Below are positions 14,845 to 23,330 of a stretch of 64,000 bases of DNA, piece by piece. The translations under genes and the position numbers were made by a program. Positions within the stretch are counted from its first letter, which is position 1. The number at the start of each line of letters is the position of its first letter. The notes under the pieces were generated by a model. That model worked only from the letters and a program-made list of their open reading frames with translations. It did not search any database and was not told the origin of the DNA. Origin of the DNA: Rubeoparvulum massiliense (GTDB lineage Bacteria > Bacillota > Bacilli > Rubeoparvulales > Rubeoparvulaceae); contig NZ_CVPE01000006.1 in assembly GCF_001049895.1 (NCBI RefSeq), forward strand, positions 62,001 through 126,000, written 5' to 3'.

Positions 14845-16759
14845 GAATATTCGAGGTAACTGGCATCAGTATGTAGCTTACTTCCTCAGTAGTGTCTTTG
14901 CCGTAACCATCTTCTTTATCTACGCCTCCTTTATCTTTCATCCGGATGTGATGAATGGGCAGATTCCAGGTGGAAGAGCGGTGCGGCAAGGGATTATCGC
15001 TGCAGAGTATGTCATTGTCATCTTTGCCTTCTTCTTTGTCCTCTACTCCAACTCCGCGTTTATTAAGTCACGGAAGCGTGAATTTGGGCTATATTCCCTG
15101 TTTGGGATGAATAAGTACCAGATGCGCTGGCTTGTCTATCTGGAGAACACCGTGATTTCATTGCTAGCTATTGGCACAGGGATCGGGTTAGGGATTCTGT
15201 TTTCCAAGCTCTTCTTCATGGGGATTGGTCAACTGATGGGAACAGGTGCACTCATCCCCTTCATGATTGTGGGGAAGGCCATTATTGTCACAGCCCTTGG
15301 GTTCTTTTTCCTCTTTCAAGTGAATACCATTGTGGCTCTTCTTCGTATGGGGAAGCTGGAGATTGTGGAACTGCTCAAAGCAGCGAAGCAACCCAAGCCT
15401 TTTCCTGTTCATTCACGCTGGCTGGCAGCCACAGCCTTTATTACCCTCGCTGCTGGTTATGCTTTAGCGAGCACGATGAATCTCATGACGGTGATCATCA
15501 CCATGTTTCCTGTCCTCTTTCTCGTGGTGATTGGTACCTACTTTCTCTTCACCCAAGGAAGTGTGGCCATTTTACGCCGTCTCCAAATGCGTAAGGGTTT
15601 TTACTATCAAGGGACCAATTTATTAACCACATCGAATTTAGTCTTTCGGATCAAGGATAATGCCCGGATGCTCTTTATGGTGGCCATTCTCAGTGCTGTT
15701 GTCATTTCGGCTTCTGGTTACATCTTCATCATGTATACCAATATGCAGGATCAAGTGATGGACCTCTATCCTCAGACCATTGGCTATCTTCAAGATGGAG
15801 ATGAGGAGAGTAGCTTTGATCCAGCTAAGGTAGAAGCCATTTTACAAGAGGATGGCATTGAATTGGAATATGCTGTTCACGCCAATGCCCTTGTTTTTGA
15901 TGGAACAGTGTATGAAGCCAATCAAAATCTTTGGAAAGAGAAGTTCCTTGTGCTTTCCACGACGCAATATAATCAGATCGCCGAAGCGAAGGACTTGAAA
16001 ACCTTAGAGGTGGCTGAGGGAGATACTTACCTCATCTATCCATCCAAAAGTATGGAGATCCAGCATATCAAGAAGGGAGACCAAGTAGAAGGGAATGTAG
16101 GACCTACTTCGGGCTCCCTCACCTTTCAAGGGCAGATCAATAATGGGGTAATCCCACGTCCTACGGGGAACAATCTGGTGCTTGTGGTGAATGATGCCCA
16201 GTATGAGGCTTGGTTCAAGGAAGTAATGCCTAGCGAGATGGTGCAGATCCATGGCTATGAATGGAAGGATTGGAGGCATGGACAGGCCACCATTGAACGG
16301 ATTCAAGCTACCCTTGCACCTGAAGATCAATACCGTTTTGAAGAACGGATTACAACCTATATGGGGATGCAAAAAACAGGGAATCTCATCATCTTTATCG
16401 GACTCTTTATCAGTATCCTCTTCTTTATTGCTACAGGAAGCCTGATCTACTTTAAGCTCTTTACGGAGCTAGGTGAGAACCAGCAGCAATATCGTGCCCT
16501 CTATCGAATGGGGGTATCGAAGCGGGAGATGCACAAAATCCTTAAGCGTCAGGTAGGAGCTATCTTTTTCATCCCCGCCTTTGTAGGGATTCTCCATGGG
16601 GCGTTCGCTTACAAAGCATTGAATGGCGTGACTGGATTCTCTGTTTGGTACGGTGGACTCATTGTGGTAGGGCTCTTCTTACTTGCCCAATTCATCTACT
16701 ATCTATTAACCATGCGTACCTATAGTAACGCAGTGATGAAAGCAGGTGATGTGAGATGA
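14819..16759 (+). CDS. bceB: Bce-type ABC permease 1 (FtsX domains, 10 transmembrane helices)
   Basis: 646 residues, the normal full length for BceB. Four helices in the first 300 residues include the FtsX core; a long extracellular domain (about residues 300-525) lies before the last helix group (from about 525). The N-terminal LRNIRGNWHQYVAYFLSS and SAFIKSRKREFGLYSLFGM are family hallmarks. The start overlaps the ATPase gene by 26 bases. It would form the antibiotic-sensing and export channel and signal to the BceS-like kinase. A closely related second permease follows directly. Confidence 0.9.
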   Translation: MSLKRLALRNIRGNWHQYVAYFLSSVFAVTIFFIYASFIFHPDVMNGQIPGGRAVRQGIIAAEYVIVIFAFFFVLYSNSAFIKSRKREFGLYSLFGMNKYQMRWLVYLENTVISLLAIGTGIGLGILFSKLFFMGIGQLMGTGALIPFMIVGKAIIVTALGFFFLFQVNTIVALLRMGKLEIVELLKAAKQPKPFPVHSRWLAATAFITLAAGYALASTMNLMTVIITMFPVLFLVVIGTYFLFTQGSVAILRRLQMRKGFYYQGTNLLTTSNLVFRIKDNARMLFMVAILSAVVISASGYIFIMYTNMQDQVMDLYPQTIGYLQDGDEESSFDPAKVEAILQEDGIELEYAVHANALVFDGTVYEANQNLWKEKFLVLSTTQYNQIAEAKDLKTLEVAEGDTYLIYPSKSMEIQHIKKGDQVEGNVGPTSGSLTFQGQINNGVIPRPTGNNLVLVVNDAQYEAWFKEVMPSEMVQIHGYEWKDWRHGQATIERIQATLAPEDQYRFEERITTYMGMQKTGNLIIFIGLFISILFFIATGSLIYFKLFTELGENQQQYRALYRMGVSKREMHKILKRQVGAIFFIPAFVGILHGAFAYKALNGVTGFSVWYGGLIVVGLFLLAQFIYYLLTMRTYSNAVMKAGDVR

Positions 16760-18693
16760 GATTACGCAATTTAGCCATCCGAAATATCCGGGGGAACTGG
16801 CATCAATATATCGCCTATATTCTAAGTAGTATCTTTACGGTCACCGTTTTCTTCATCTATGCTTCATTCATCTTCCACCCTGATGTGGCCAGTGGCTATA
16901 TCCGGGGAGGGGATAGTGTTCGGCAGGGTATGGTGGCAGCTGAGTATGTTATCGTGATCTTTGCTTTCTTATTTGTGCTCTACTCCAATTCGGCCTTTAT
17001 CAAATCGCGGAAAAAAGAGTTTGGTCTCTATTCTCTCTTTGGGATGAGCCGAAATCAGCTGCGCTGGATGATTTACGTAGAAAACACGCTCATTTCTTTG
17101 CTTTCCATCGTAGTAGGGATCGGATTTGGCTTACTCTTTTCCAAGCTCTTTCTCATGGGCATGAGCAGTCTGCTTGCGGTAGAGTCTCCCATCCGTTACA
17201 TGGTCGTGCCCAAAGCGTTGCTCTATACGGCTGTTGGTTTCTTCCTGCTCTTTCAGATCATGACCCTAGTAGTGCTCTTACAATTACGTAAGGTGGAGAT
17301 CATCCAATTATTGAAGGCATCCAAACAAGCAAAGCCCCTGCCCGTCTATTCACGCTGGTTGGTTTTGCTGGCTATCGTTACTATTGGGGCAGGTTATTAC
17401 TTAGCGTCCATTGCTACGCTGCAAAACGTTTTCGCTTTAATATTACCAGTGCTCTTTCTCGTGGTGCTTGGTACTTATTTTCTCTTTACCCAGGCCAGTG
17501 TGGCCATCTTCCGGCACTTGCAGAAACGGAAGGGGATGTATTATAAGGGAACCAATTTAATCACCATCTCCAACTTGGTTTATCGGATGAAGGATAATGC
17601 CCGCGTTCTATTTCTAGTGGCAACCATGAGTGCGGTCATTCTAACAGCATCGGGAACACTCTATATTCTGCTTGCGGATACCTCATCCATGGCTGCGCAG
17701 CAATATCCCTATGTGGTTAGCTATGTGGATACCACAGGTGGAACCAACTCCAGCTTCGATCCAGAGAAGGTGGAAGCGATCATCGCAGAGGATGGCTATG
17801 AGCTTACGCAAAAATTGGATATTTTAGCCCTTCCTATTGATGGTATGTTTCAGGGTACACATCAGATGGTGCACAGTGCGGAGTTTTTTATGATTGCTAA
17901 TCGAGATTATAATCGTTTGGCTACTGAGCACGATCTACCAACCGTAAGCCTCACACAAGGTGAGACACGTCTACTTAATCCGTTTAAAGATTGGGGTGTT
18001 CAAATCGTAGGAGCAGGTCAACCACTACAAGGTGAGCTGGGTTCATCGAAGGTGGAGCTAAATATCAGCGGTGAACAGGGTGGTGCCATCTTGCCATTCC
18101 AAAGTAGCGTCGGTTTTGTCTTTATTATCTCCGATGAGGAATACGATGGTTGGCTGCAGCAGATCCCAGTAGATCAACAGGTTCGTATCTATGGATACGA
18201 CTGGAAGGGCTGGGAACGAAGTCAAGCTACCATTGAGAAAATCGGAGCGATGATCGCCATGGAGGATCAGGGCAATTTTGATGATATGCGTGTTCCGAGT
18301 TATCTTGAATTACGGCAAATTTTTGCCTTAACCTTCTTTATCGGGCTCTTTGTGAGTATCCTCTTCTTCATTGCCAATGGCAGTCTGATCTATTTCAAGC
18401 TCTTTACGGAGTTAGAGGAGAATCAACAGCAGTTCCGTTCTCTCTATCGAATTGGGATTACGAAGCAGGAAGTGAAGAAGACCCTATCCCAGCAGATCGG
18501 TCTCATCTTTCTCATCCCATCCTTGGTTGGGATCTCCCATGCAAGCTTCGCTTACATCATGTTAAATGGCTTGATCAACTCTAATATTTGGATGTTTGGT
18601 CTAAGTGTTATCCTCGTCTTCTTAGCCCTACAGCTCGTCTATTATCTGCTGACGAAGCGGATGTACCTACGGTCCGTTTTCCGTGAGGGATAA
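16756..18693 (+). CDS. Bce-type ABC permease 2 (tandem paralogue)
   Basis: 645 residues, starting in a 4-base ATGA overlap with permease 1. The membrane parts are very similar to permease 1 (for example NWHQYIAYILSSIFTVTVFF, AAEYVIVIFAF, SAFIKSRKKEFGLYSLFGM), while the extracellular domain (about 300-525) differs much more. This pattern indicates a tandem duplication with divergence of the ligand-facing part. Both copies are intact with no stop or frameshift. Bce transporters normally use one permease per two ATPases, so the pair could form a heteromeric transporter or two with different specificity. Ends just before a terminator repeat. Confidence 0.9.
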   Translation: MRLRNLAIRNIRGNWHQYIAYILSSIFTVTVFFIYASFIFHPDVASGYIRGGDSVRQGMVAAEYVIVIFAFLFVLYSNSAFIKSRKKEFGLYSLFGMSRNQLRWMIYVENTLISLLSIVVGIGFGLLFSKLFLMGMSSLLAVESPIRYMVVPKALLYTAVGFFLLFQIMTLVVLLQLRKVEIIQLLKASKQAKPLPVYSRWLVLLAIVTIGAGYYLASIATLQNVFALILPVLFLVVLGTYFLFTQASVAIFRHLQKRKGMYYKGTNLITISNLVYRMKDNARVLFLVATMSAVILTASGTLYILLADTSSMAAQQYPYVVSYVDTTGGTNSSFDPEKVEAIIAEDGYELTQKLDILALPIDGMFQGTHQMVHSAEFFMIANRDYNRLATEHDLPTVSLTQGETRLLNPFKDWGVQIVGAGQPLQGELGSSKVELNISGEQGGAILPFQSSVGFVFIISDEEYDGWLQQIPVDQQVRIYGYDWKGWERSQATIEKIGAMIAMEDQGNFDDMRVPSYLELRQIFALTFFIGLFVSILFFIANGSLIYFKLFTELEENQQQFRSLYRIGITKQEVKKTLSQQIGLIFLIPSLVGISHASFAYIMLNGLINSNIWMFGLSVILVFLALQLVYYLLTKRMYLRSVFREG

Positions 18694-18698
18694 TGAAT

Positions 18699-18750
18699 AT
18701 AACAATGAGGAAGGCTCAGTGGATTGTTCAAATCCTGCTGGGCCTTCTTT
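18699..18750 (+). terminator. Terminator of the Bce operon, copy 1 of a duplicated sequence
   Basis: AAGGCTCAG (18711-18719) pairs with CTGGGCCTT (18738-18746) around a smaller inner stem (GGATT/AATCC), followed by CTTTAAAT. Positions 18699-18743 recur at 19427-19471 with a single mismatch over 45 bases. Confidence 0.75.
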
Positions 18751-18891
18751 AAATCTAAACTTTTAAGGATGTCCAAGAGCTTGCATTAAACTATCCTGAA
18801 ACTTTCATAACTAGAAGGTGTACTAGCGACTACGGAAAGAGACAATGATACGTAAGGCCCTAGAATTATAATATATGGAGGAGATACCGAC

Positions 18892-19110
18892 ATGAAAAGA
18901 ATGGTGAATTTGCTTTTATGTTATACTCTTATCGGGATGTTCTCTATACCCTTCAGATAGAAGCAATTCAAAGTTAGAATATGAATATACATATCATGAA
19001 AAAGGCTATTTTGTACAAGAGATGATTTATAATCATACAATTCTTGAGCGTTCAACAATACGATAGGATAGATAATCGAAATGAAATAATCATTGAGCAA
19101 GTGGCTTAAG
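18892..19110 (+). pseudogene. Decayed small exported or membrane protein gene
   Basis: A GGAGG site precedes an ATG (18892) that opens MKRMVNLLLCYTLIGMFS, a signal-like segment, then stops at 18958-18960. Shifting frame, the sequence continues SNSKLEYEYTYHEKGYFVQ...NHTILERS, then after another shift QYDRIDNRNEIIIEQVA before a stop. The piecewise open frames with coding-like composition suggest one small gene broken by two frameshifts. No homologue recognised. Frame changes were read by eye, so a non-coding origin cannot be excluded. Confidence 0.4.
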
Positions 19111-19125
19111 AGGGGAGGAAACGCG

Positions 19126-19410
19126 ATGAAGAACAGGAAGGTATGGCGCTGGATGATCATCGTTGTGATTGTTCTAGTTTTCGTGTCACCCATTATAAAT
19201 TATGGTTTGGCTTTATTGGATTATCCTCCGATCTTTGCTGTTCCCATTGAGCATTATAAGGATGGTGGGACGGTGGTGTATAAAGGCTTATGGCATGTTG
19301 TCATCGATTATAATGAACTTGAGGGACCTGATTCTCGTCAAGACGTGGTCTATATCTCCCGTTTCCTGAAAAAAGGTGAACCGAATACCAATCATCGCTT
19401 AGACTTTTAG
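19126..19410 (+). CDS. Small single-pass membrane protein of unknown function
   Basis: 94 residues from the ATG at 19126, which has a good GGGGAGG site; an upstream in-frame TTG at 19093 has none. One transmembrane segment (about residues 5-27, IIVVIVLVFVSPIINYGLALL) is followed by a short domain outside (PPIFAVPIEHYKDGGTVVYKGLWHVVIDYN). I do not recognise the family. It lies between two copies of the same terminator sequence and directly after a decayed gene, so this region looks recently rearranged. Confidence 0.6.
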   Translation: MKNRKVWRWMIIVVIVLVFVSPIINYGLALLDYPPIFAVPIEHYKDGGTVVYKGLWHVVIDYNELEGPDSRQDVVYISRFLKKGEPNTNHRLDF

Positions 19411-19426
19411 TGTGGACAATGTTGAA

Positions 19427-19480
19427 ATAACAACGAGGAAGGCTCAGTGGATTGTTCAAATCCTGCTGGGCTTTTATTTA
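19427..19480 (+). terminator. Copy 2 of the duplicated terminator
   Basis: Same 45-base sequence as 18699-18743 with one substitution; here the right arm is followed by a T-rich TTTTATTTATTT tract, making a better terminator than copy 1. It ends the small membrane protein gene. Confidence 0.75.
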
Positions 19481-19537
19481 TTTCAGGGACCAAAGATTCT
19501 TAATGTAAAAAATATACATCAAAAGTTAAAGTAAATA

Positions 19538-19566
19538 TTCAAAATTATCAAATAATACTTTATAAT
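19538..19566 (+). promoter_or_regulatory. Sigma-A promoter of the acyl-CoA synthetase gene
   Basis: TTCAAA (19538-19543), 17-base spacer, TATAAT (19561-19566), in an AT-rich stretch 33 bases before the GTG start. Confidence 0.6.
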
Positions 19567-19598
19567 AATGGATATGGAAAACGAGGGAGGGTATTTAG

Positions 19599-21185
19599 GT
19601 GAAACAGGGGGAGTTCATTGCTGATGAATGGTATAATCTGACTAGCGAATTCGCAAGACATGCGGAGGATCCGCAGAAGTTGGCACTAATCTGGCAGGAT
19701 GAGCAAGGGAACACAGAGAGGATTACCTACGCAGATTTAATGAAGCGAGCGAATCAAATTGCCAATGTGTTGCTGGATTTAGGCGTGAAGAAGGGTGATC
19801 CAGTTCTGGTCATCATGCCGCGCTTAATCGAAACCTATGCAGTTTATATTGCCTGTTTACAATCGGGGATCGTGATAATTCCATCCTCAGAGATGCTACG
19901 AGCGCAGGATATTGCGTATCGCTTGCAGCATAGTGAAGCAGCTGCTGTCATCTGTCACCATGAGTTCACCGACGAAGTGGATCGGGTAAACAGCCTACCT
20001 GTAAGCTGTCAGCATAAATTGATCACTGGCGGTACCAAAGTAGGGTGGCAGGAGCTGTCCCTGCTAGCAGCTCAGGCATCTCCGCAATTTGAAACCCTGA
20101 AGACTCATCGAGATGATATGGCATTCCTATCCTATACCTCAGGGACAACGGGACAACCGAAGGGGGCAGTTCATACCCATGGCTGGGGCTATGCCCATCT
20201 GCGGATCGCTGCGAAGAATTGGCTGGCCATTGAGGAGAATGATATGGTCTGGGCAACGGCAGGACCAGGCTGGCAGAAGTGGATCTGGAGCCCCTTTGTT
20301 TCTGTACTTGGCAGTGGTGCGACAGGTTTTATCTATCGTGGACGTTTTGACCCCATCCAATATCTTAAGCTAATCGAAGCCTATGGAATCAATGTGCTCT
20401 GCTGTACACCCACAGAATACCGGTTAATTGCGAAGGTGGATCAGCTAGCAGAGTTTAATCTATCCTCACTCCGCAGTGCGGTCTCTGCTGGCGAGCCTCT
20501 CAATCGAGAAGTGATCGATACCTTCCAACGTCACTTCCAGCTGAAGGTACGCGATGGCTATGGCCAGACTGAAAACACCCTCCTGGTAGGGACTATGCTA
20601 GATATGGAGGTAAAGCCAGGCTCCATGGGTAAGCCCACACCAGGCAATCTGGTGGAGATTATTGATGAGGATGGGCAGCCTGTACCTGTGGGTGAAGTAG
20701 GTGATATTGCAGTTCATCGTTCAACGCCTACCCTTTTTAAAGAGTATTACCGTGAGCCAGAGCGGACGATGGCAGCATTCCGAGGCGATTACTATATCAC
20801 TGGGGATAAAGCCTCTAAGGATGAAGATGGGTATTTATGGTTTGAGGGTCGGGGCGATGATATTATTATTAGCTCCGGATATACCATCGGCCCATTCGAG
20901 GTAGAGGATGCACTGACCAAGCATCCTGCGGTACAGGAATGTGCTGTGGTGGCAAGTCCCGATGAGGTGCGGGGGAATATTGTGAAGGCCTTTATTGTCT
21001 TAAAAAGTAGCTATAACCCCAGCGAAGAGCTGACGACGGAGCTACAGGAGCATGTAAAAGCCCTAACGGCACCCTATAAATATCCTCGGAAGATTGAATA
21101 CTTGCAGGATCTACCCAAAACAACATCGGGTAAGATCCGACGAATTGAGCTGCGCGTCCATGAACTGCAAGGAAAAAGCAGGTGA
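19599..21185 (+). CDS. AMP-forming acyl-CoA synthetase (acetyl-/medium-chain type)
   Basis: 528 residues from a GTG start with GGGAGGG upstream. ANL-superfamily motifs in order: the P-loop-like SYTSGTTGQPKGAVHTHGW (about 177-195), DGYGQTE (core A5), GDKASKDEDGYLWFEGRGDDII (A7-A8 hinge), and the C-terminal TTSGKIRR with the catalytic Lys. It activates a carboxylic acid with ATP and couples it to CoA. The WxxGPGWQKWIWSP region is like acetyl-CoA synthetase-related MACS enzymes (YtcI type), so a short or aromatic acid is possible. Monocistronic; downstream is a mobile-element remnant. Confidence 0.85.
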   Translation: MKQGEFIADEWYNLTSEFARHAEDPQKLALIWQDEQGNTERITYADLMKRANQIANVLLDLGVKKGDPVLVIMPRLIETYAVYIACLQSGIVIIPSSEMLRAQDIAYRLQHSEAAAVICHHEFTDEVDRVNSLPVSCQHKLITGGTKVGWQELSLLAAQASPQFETLKTHRDDMAFLSYTSGTTGQPKGAVHTHGWGYAHLRIAAKNWLAIEENDMVWATAGPGWQKWIWSPFVSVLGSGATGFIYRGRFDPIQYLKLIEAYGINVLCCTPTEYRLIAKVDQLAEFNLSSLRSAVSAGEPLNREVIDTFQRHFQLKVRDGYGQTENTLLVGTMLDMEVKPGSMGKPTPGNLVEIIDEDGQPVPVGEVGDIAVHRSTPTLFKEYYREPERTMAAFRGDYYITGDKASKDEDGYLWFEGRGDDIIISSGYTIGPFEVEDALTKHPAVQECAVVASPDEVRGNIVKAFIVLKSSYNPSEELTTELQEHVKALTAPYKYPRKIEYLQDLPKTTSGKIRRIELRVHELQGKSR

Positions 21186-21449
21186 TTCCCTCAGGTAGTA
21201 AGGACGTTCTGCTTAATCGTAGAGAATTAGTCACATTCAACTCTTAAATCCAATGGAAAACCCGTACGACACGCTTATAATATAAAATATTGGAATAAGA
21301 TTTGACCTATTATGCCAACAATTGAATATCTCCGAGCTTTTCATCCTAAAGGATTCCAATGGATGGATCGCCTGAGCTGTCTGCTCACAGGGTATGATTG
21401 GAAACAGTTATACCTCCCGTTTTGGAAAGGAGAAAGGATTCTACATAGG

Positions 21450-21620
21450 TTGAGACTCCCACGACTAAAGTCGCAAGCCCTGACGGGTGGGATTCCTGCA
21501 TGGCTTTGCGTTCTCAGTCCATTTCTGTTTTGAACAGCCTGCAAGATGAGGGTGTCTCATCACCCCTCCATATCCAGTGCATATAGCAGATATGGCTACG
21601 CTACTATGACCATCGCGTAC
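21450..21620 (-). ncRNA. Omega-RNA-like (TnpB guide RNA scaffold) remnant
   Basis: On the minus strand this stretch contains a hairpin GAGGGGTGATGAGACACCCTC (21546-21568), a conserved-type internal segment, then TCCCAC (21457-21463 region) paired with GTGGGA (21487-21492) around CGACT/AGTCG. In TnpB systems the guide begins just past the right end, here around position 21450 and lower. Without TnpB in cis it could only work in trans with another copy. Assignment is from memory of right-end sequences, not alignment. Confidence 0.4.
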
Positions 21621-21781
21621 AGTTTTTTCGTTCGTGGTGTTTTAGCGTCTTGTTCTTGACGACACATATCGTTTTACCGATCGCATGTATTAGGCGATCG
21701 AACCTTATACGATATCCAATTTTCAAAGAACGAGGTTGTGTTAGAGACTTGTACTTGTCTATAAGCAAATTATAGTACAAT

Positions 21782-21820
21782 TCAGACAATTATGGTAGCC
21801 ATAAGCTACCCCTTGTCTGA
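21782..21820 (-). repeat. Long perfect subterminal hairpin of the IS605-like remnant
   Basis: TCAGACAA (21782-21789) pairs with TTGTCTGA (21813-21820), and inside it GGTAGC (21794-21799) pairs with GCTACC (21805-21810). No T tract follows, so it is not a standard terminator; a subterminal transposase-recognition hairpin at the left end is the best reading. Confidence 0.5.
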
Positions 21821-21982
21821 CCTCGCTTTCATCCCATATCTAAAGACGGTCTACGCCCTGCATGGGCTTTCTCGTTCGGAAAATCGGTAATGTGGCATCT
21901 GGTGATGATCTTTGTCTTCTTCACGAAGGCAGGGATTTTTTTAAGCTGTGAGACATTATTATCGTGCTTGGGGAGGATCAAG

Positions 21983-23209
21983 ATGAGAGAGAATATTTCA
22001 TTAGAAGAAGCAGAGCAGCTATTGCTGGATCATTGTAAGGTTTATAACACAAAGAGCGTCTTGCTTTCCGATGCACTTGGTCGAGTATTAGCAGAGGATG
22101 TTGTGGCAGGGGAGAATATACCTCCATTCGATCGCACGCCCTTAGATGGTTATGCCATGGCAGCGAAGGATACAGAGGGAGCAAGTGTGGAGCATCCGAT
22201 ATCATTACGGGTCATTGAAGAAGTACCAGCAGGTTATACTGCCACGCAAGGGATTACAACAGGGACAACTATTAAGGTGATGACTGGAGCCCCAATCCCG
22301 GAGGGGGCTGATGCCATAATTAAATTCGAAGCCGTGGAACGGCAGGGTGACAAAATCAGCCTGCAAAGGGGAATGCACTCTGGTGAGAATATTATCTGGG
22401 GCGGTGAGGATGTAAGGATTGGTCAGATCGTAGCACAACGAGGAATGATCATCACGCCACCTATTATGGGGCTCTGTGCTGCTCTTGGTATTAACAAGTT
22501 GACCGTCTATGAGCAGCCACAGATTGCACTTGTAAGCACCGGTGATGAATTGGTGGATGTAACAGAACCCCTTCAGCCAGGTCAGATCAGGAATAGTAAT
22601 TCCTATAGCTTACAGGGCTATTGCAAACAGGAAGGGGCCATTCCTGTTGTAATTGGAACAGTCAAGGATGAGGTGGATGCCATCGTTGCTATGATTGAGC
22701 GTGGATTGGAGCAAGCAAACATGGTGATCACAACAGGTGGTGCATCGGTAGGCGATTATGATGTAATCGCTGATGCACTTCAAGCACTTGGGGCAGAGAT
22801 GATTTTTCGCAGGATTAATGTGAAGCCTGGGATGCCTACCATGGCTGCAGTCAAGGATGGTAAGGTGATCCTAGGATTATCAGGGAATCCAGCAGCGAGT
22901 CTCATTGTCTATCAGCTCCTGGGGATTCCGTTCATTCGTAAGCTGGCAGGGCGGAAGGAGTATCAGCTACCGAAGCTGGAGGCAATCGTGCGAGATCAAT
23001 TTCGCAAAGCTAGCCCACAGCGGCGGTTTCTAAGAGGGAAGTTGATCTTGGAGCATGGACAGATTGCAGTAGATTTAACGGGGAGTCAGGGCAATGGGAT
23101 ACTTAGCTCCATGGTGGGCTGCAATGTACTGGTGGAGGTTCCAGCCGGAAGTCCTGCACTTATGGGTGGGGAAAGATTAGTAGCCTATCTTGTAGAGCAG
23201 ATTGGCTAA
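21983..23209 (+). CDS. moeA: Molybdopterin molybdotransferase MoeA
   Basis: 408 residues from the ATG at 21983, preceded by GGGGAGG; longer upstream extensions run into the mobile-element remnant. MoeA inserts molybdate into adenylylated molybdopterin to complete the molybdenum cofactor. Motifs in order: PPFDRTPLDGYA (domain III), MTGAPIPEGADAII, VSTGDELV and GQIRNSNSYSL (MoCF-like domain), TTGGASVGDYD, GLSGNPAASL, then the C-terminal domain IV. Full length. No other Moco genes or molybdoenzymes are in the window, so it is isolated here. A clear terminator follows. Confidence 0.93.
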   Translation: MRENISLEEAEQLLLDHCKVYNTKSVLLSDALGRVLAEDVVAGENIPPFDRTPLDGYAMAAKDTEGASVEHPISLRVIEEVPAGYTATQGITTGTTIKVMTGAPIPEGADAIIKFEAVERQGDKISLQRGMHSGENIIWGGEDVRIGQIVAQRGMIITPPIMGLCAALGINKLTVYEQPQIALVSTGDELVDVTEPLQPGQIRNSNSYSLQGYCKQEGAIPVVIGTVKDEVDAIVAMIERGLEQANMVITTGGASVGDYDVIADALQALGAEMIFRRINVKPGMPTMAAVKDGKVILGLSGNPAASLIVYQLLGIPFIRKLAGRKEYQLPKLEAIVRDQFRKASPQRRFLRGKLILEHGQIAVDLTGSQGNGILSSMVGCNVLVEVPAGSPALMGGERLVAYLVEQIG

Positions 23210-23232
23210 CTAGCAAGGATCCCCTTTTAGTG

Positions 23233-23293
23233 AAGGAAGGTGCTATTCTAACAATCCTTTGCATAGATTGCAGAACCAACACCTTCCTTTTTC
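23233..23293 (+). terminator. Terminator after moeA
   Basis: AAGGAAGGTG (23233-23242) pairs exactly with CACCTTCCTT (23280-23289), followed by TTTT. The 37-base loop is long. It also faces the end of the convergent aspartase gene at 23331. Confidence 0.7.
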
Positions 23294-23330
23294 ATATGCT
23301 TTGCAAATGAGAAGATCTGCGAAACCAAGT

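Larger units (their letters stand above)
21445..21890 (-). mobile_element. IS200/IS605-like element remnant without transposase
   Basis: Read on the minus strand, the right end carries the hairpin CGACTTTAGTCG within TCGTGGGAGTCTCAA (about 21451-21475), a form typical of IS605/IS1341-type right ends. Upstream of it are the conserved-looking stretches of a TnpB omega RNA (GAGAACGCAAAGCCATGCAGG at 21495-21515 is representative). The other side has a 39-base subterminal hairpin (21782-21820). No TnpA or TnpB frame remains; the 61-residue minus-strand frame at 21604-21789 has no recognisable motif. The exact ends are uncertain. It explains the 797-base gap between the acyl-CoA synthetase and moeA. 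Confidence 0.55.

Noticed and set aside
12805-18693. Duplicated permease as an assembly artefact
   Set aside because: The two copies differ throughout, notably in the extracellular domain, so they are true paralogues, not a repeated read.
21312-21533. 73-codon plus-strand frame after the acyl-CoA synthetase
   Set aside because: Overlaps the structured end of the IS605-like remnant, no ribosome binding site and no protein-like composition.
21604-21789. 61-codon minus-strand frame in the element as a TnpB remnant
   Set aside because: No TnpB motif (RuvC residues or zinc finger) is visible; the length and composition could arise by chance.
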